Part shown: positions 5,124 to 7,218 of the stretch, in pieces
Position numbering within the stretch: the first letter of the stretch is position 1
Layout: every line of letters begins with the position of its first letter
Source of the DNA: an uncultured Erysipelotrichaceae bacterium
Lineage (GTDB): Bacteria > Bacillota_I > Bacilli_A > RFN20 > CAG-826
Direction of reading: 5' to 3'
Length of the DNA stretch: 7,218 bases
Assembly: GCA_902801805.1 (NCBI GenBank)
Contig: CADCJP010000040.1
Coordinates: forward strand, 752 to 7,969
The notes under the pieces: model-generated
What the model saw: only the letters and a program-made list of their open reading frames with translations
Told to the model about the DNA's origin: nothing
The model's database searches: none
Made by a program: the position numbers and the translations under genes

Positions 5124-5130
5124 CATAATT

Positions 5131-6684
5131 ATGATGCCAATTTGGTTAGGTATTCTTATTGGTGTTCTTTGTTTAATTGCGGGTGCCGCAGTTGCTTTCT
5201 TAATCCCATTTGTGAGAAACAATTTTGCTAAAAACACATCTAAAAAAATCATTCGTGACGCAGAAATCAAAGCAGAACACATTACTAAAAATGCACAAAT
5301 TGATGGTAAGCAAGCTATCAATGAAATGAAACAAGAAGCCAGTAAAGAAATCCACGAAAGAAAACAAGAATTACAAGCGCAAGAAAGATCTCTTAATCAA
5401 AGAGAACAAAACATTGATCGTCGTGATGCCGCTCTTCTTTCTAAAGAAAACGCTTTAGATGAAAAGAACGAAACATTAACAAGACGTTTAAAAGAATTGG
5501 ACAAGAAAGACGCCGCTCTTCAAGAAAAGATTGATAGCATTATCGTTGAACTTGAAAAGGTTGCGCAAATGTCCACACAAGAAGCACGTGATGAATTATT
5601 CAACCGTGTAGAAAGTAAAGTCAGTAAAGAAATCGCTGCCTTCATTAAGCAAAAAGAAGAAGAAGCGAAAGAAGAATGTGACACTAAAGCTAAAGAGCTC
5701 TTAGGCTTAGCCTTAACTCGTTATGCTCAAGACGTCACCAGTGAAAGAACAGTTTCAGTCGTCGCTTTACCAAGTGATGAAATGAAAGGTAGAATCATCG
5801 GTCGTGAAGGTCGTAACATCCGTTCCTTAGAACAATTATTAGGTGTTGACTTAATCATTGATGATACTCCAGAAGTTATTACTGTTTCTTGCTTCAATCC
5901 TATCAGAAGAGAAATTGCTAGATTATCTCTTGAAGCCCTCATTAAAGACGGCCGTATCCAACCAGGTAGAATTGAAGAAATCGTTGAAAAGACAAAGAAA
6001 GAAGTCGATGAAAGCATCCATAAAGCGGGCCAAGAAGTCGCCTTCAAACTTGGTTTACCAAGAATCAACAAAGAATTACTCGACTATGTCGGTAGATTAA
6101 AATATCGTACCTCATATGGTCAAAACGCTTTAGACCACTCTGTTGAAGTTGCTTACTTATGTGGCATTATGGCAGCTGAACTTGGTTTAGATCAAAACCT
6201 CGCTAAGAGAGCGGGCTTATTACACGATGTCGGTAAAGCTGCTGACTTTGAAATGGATGGTAGCCACGTTGAAATCGGTGCTAGACTTGCCAAGAAATAT
6301 GGTGAAGGTGATGTTGTTATTAACTCCATTGAATCTCACCATGGTGACGTTCCTGCTAAATACATCATCGCTAACTTAGTCCAAGCCGCTGATACATTAA
6401 GTGCTGCTAGACCAGGGGCTAGAAGTGAAATCTTAGAAAACTACATCAAACGTATCGAACAACTTGAAGAAATCTGCAAGTCCTACGATGGCGTTTATCA
6501 ATCATACGCGATGCAATCTGGCCGTGAATTACGTGTCATGGTTATTCCAGAAAAGATCGATGATGTCGGTGCCTTCAAATTAGCAAGAGACATCAAAGAA
6601 CGTATTGAAAACGAAATGACCTATCCAGGTCAAATTAAAGTTTCTGTCATTCGTGAATATCGTGCGATAGAAACCGCGAAATAG
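5131..6684 (+). CDS. rny: Ribonuclease Y
   Basis: Membrane-anchored endoribonuclease that initiates mRNA decay and processing in Bacillota. The 517-aa protein (Bacillus: 520) has the full architecture: one N-terminal membrane helix (about 4-28, [21 protein letters not shown]), a long charged coiled coil (about 35-195), a KH RNA-binding domain (about 207-270) with the GxxG loop as G224-R-E-G227 in [12 protein letters not shown], and an HD metal-dependent phosphohydrolase domain. HD residues are H336 (ALDHSVEV), H365-D366 (LLHDVGKA), the HH of ESHHGD (403-404) and D421 ([13 protein letters not shown]). A conserved C-terminal domain follows. ATG 5131 is followed by a second ATG; both lie after AGAAAGGAAA, and the membrane helix starts at once. 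It ends in tandem in-frame TAG TAG. It has its own promoter and structured leader, and ymdB follows after 28 bases, as in Bacillus. Confidence 0.98.
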   Translation: MMPIWLGILIGVLCLIAGAAVAFLIPFVRNNFAKNTSKKIIRDAEIKAEHITKNAQIDGKQAINEMKQEASKEIHERKQELQAQERSLNQREQNIDRRDAALLSKENALDEKNETLTRRLKELDKKDAALQEKIDSIIVELEKVAQMSTQEARDELFNRVESKVSKEIAAFIKQKEEEAKEECDTKAKELLGLALTRYAQDVTSERTVSVVALPSDEMKGRIIGREGRNIRSLEQLLGVDLIIDDTPEVITVSCFNPIRREIARLSLEALIKDGRIQPGRIEEIVEKTKKEVDESIHKAGQEVAFKLGLPRINKELLDYVGRLKYRTSYGQNALDHSVEVAYLCGIMAAELGLDQNLAKRAGLLHDVGKAADFEMDGSHVEIGARLAKKYGEGDVVINSIESHHGDVPAKYIIANLVQAADTLSAARPGARSEILENYIKRIEQLEEICKSYDGVYQSYAMQSGRELRVMVIPEKIDDVGAFKLARDIKERIENEMTYPGQIKVSVIREYRAIETAK

Positions 6685-6712
6685 TAGCCCTATTTCATAG
6701 AAAGAATACAAT

Positions 6713-7218
6713 TTGAAAATCTTATTTATCGGTGATGTGGTGGGCCGTGTTGGCCGCCGCTTACTTAAGGAAAGAATTCCTTATTATGTAGAGAAATACG
6801 AGATTGATTTTGTTATTGCCAATGGCGAGAATGCTTCGCATGGTAAAGGCTTAACTAGAAATCAATACTTTGAACTTCTTGATGCAGGAGTGGACGCGAT
6901 TACTCTTGGTAACCACTATATGAGTAAAAGCGAAATACTCCGCTATATCAATCAAGTTGATCGTTTAGTGAGACCATACAATCTTTTAAAGGAATTCCCT
7001 GGTGAAGGTAGTGTTGTCTTTGAAGTTAATGGTGTTTCTATTAGAGTCACTAACTTATTAGGTAGTGCCTTTATGAATGAGGAAGTAAACGCCCCTTATT
7101 ATTCCGTCCTTAATTTATTAAGTGAGGAAGAAGAACCTGCAACTATCCACATCGTTGATTTCCACGCTGAAGCAACAGGCGAGAAACAATCATTAGCTTT
7201 TGCTTTAGATGGCAAAGT
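6713..7218 (+). CDS. ymdB: YmdB-family metallophosphoesterase (3'-truncated by window edge)
   Basis: Binuclear metal phosphodiesterase; Bacillus YmdB hydrolyses cyclic nucleotides in vitro and affects biofilm and motility gene expression. The first 168 codons of about 265 are visible. Start TTG 6713 gives (M)KILFIGDVVGRVGRR, matching the family start (MRILFIGDVVG). An in-frame stop sits at 6698-6700 and no ATG lies between, so TTG is the only reasonable start, with a weak GAAAGA ahead. Predicted metal and catalytic residues are D8, E39 (IANGENASHGKG), N67-H68 (LGNHYMSK) and H151 (VDFHAEATGEK). The HTWD motif that usually follows Asn in this family reads HYMS here, and the RPANxP motif reads RPYNLL, so the copy is divergent outside the catalytic residues. 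The remaining histidine ligands lie beyond the window. It follows rny with no visible terminator or promoter, implying one operon. Confidence 0.95.
   Translation, partial: MKILFIGDVVGRVGRRLLKERIPYYVEKYEIDFVIANGENASHGKGLTRNQYFELLDAGVDAITLGNHYMSKSEILRYINQVDRLVRPYNLLKEFPGEGSVVFEVNGVSIRVTNLLGSAFMNEEVNAPYYSVLNLLSEEEEPATIHIVDFHAEATGEKQSLAFALDGK

Noticed and set aside
1..7218. Mycoplasma-type code with TGA as tryptophan
   Set aside because: All tryptophans checked use TGG and no gene contains an in-frame TGA. Absence of TGA stops in seven complete genes is too small a sample to argue otherwise.
1..7218. Defence system, mobile element or CRISPR array
   Set aside because: All genes are conserved housekeeping types and there are no direct-repeat arrays, transposase motifs or terminal inverted repeats.

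Overview
The window looks like a chromosomal housekeeping region of a low-GC Gram-positive bacterium (Bacillota, Bacilli-like). A deep-branching, reduced relative such as the Erysipelotrichia, RF39 or Acholeplasma-type groups is my inference, because every recognisable protein has its closest counterpart in Bacillus (RecU, GpsB, RNase Y, YmdB) and the DNA is AT-rich. All tryptophan codons I checked are TGG. The seven complete protein genes stop with TAA (six) or TAG (one). No TGA codon is needed, so the standard code fits. I see no insertion sequence, phage gene, CRISPR array or tRNA.

Layout. (1) 1-510: the 3' part of nth (endonuclease III) on +, whose stop codon directly abuts the stop of recU on the opposite strand. 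(2) 511-1829: a minus-strand pair, a DEDDh-family exonuclease followed by the Holliday-junction resolvase RecU, overlapping by one base. (3) 1830-1928: a 99-bp divergent promoter region with one promoter per strand and two short perfect inverted repeats. (4) 1929-4834: gpsB, the RNase P RNA gene rnpB, pgsA, a single-domain cinA/pncC and recA, all on + and packed tightly, closed by a strong terminator at 4860-4896. (5) 4897-5130: the only sizeable non-coding stretch. It holds a good sigma-A-type promoter, a 17-bp perfect inverted repeat over its -35 box, and a leader of about 165 nt that can fold into an ordered multi-hairpin RNA. (6) 5131-7218: rny (RNase Y) and the 5' part of ymdB.

How it fits together. 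From memory of Bacillus subtilis, two conserved neighbourhoods are joined here: nth/recU/gpsB/rnpB, and pgsA-cinA-recA-rny-ymdB. The genes cover base-excision repair (Nth), recombination (RecA, RecU), cell-wall and division control (GpsB), acidic phospholipid synthesis (PgsA), pyridine-nucleotide salvage (CinA/PncC) and RNA processing (RNase P, RNase Y). The proteins are ordinary. The most unusual element is the rny leader: the predicted transcript would start exactly at the first base of a hairpin, and two flanking hairpins abut a long-range helix without a gap. I cannot match it to an RNA class I know, and it may be a regulatory element controlling RNase Y. A second oddity is rnpB wedged between gpsB and pgsA with almost no spacer.
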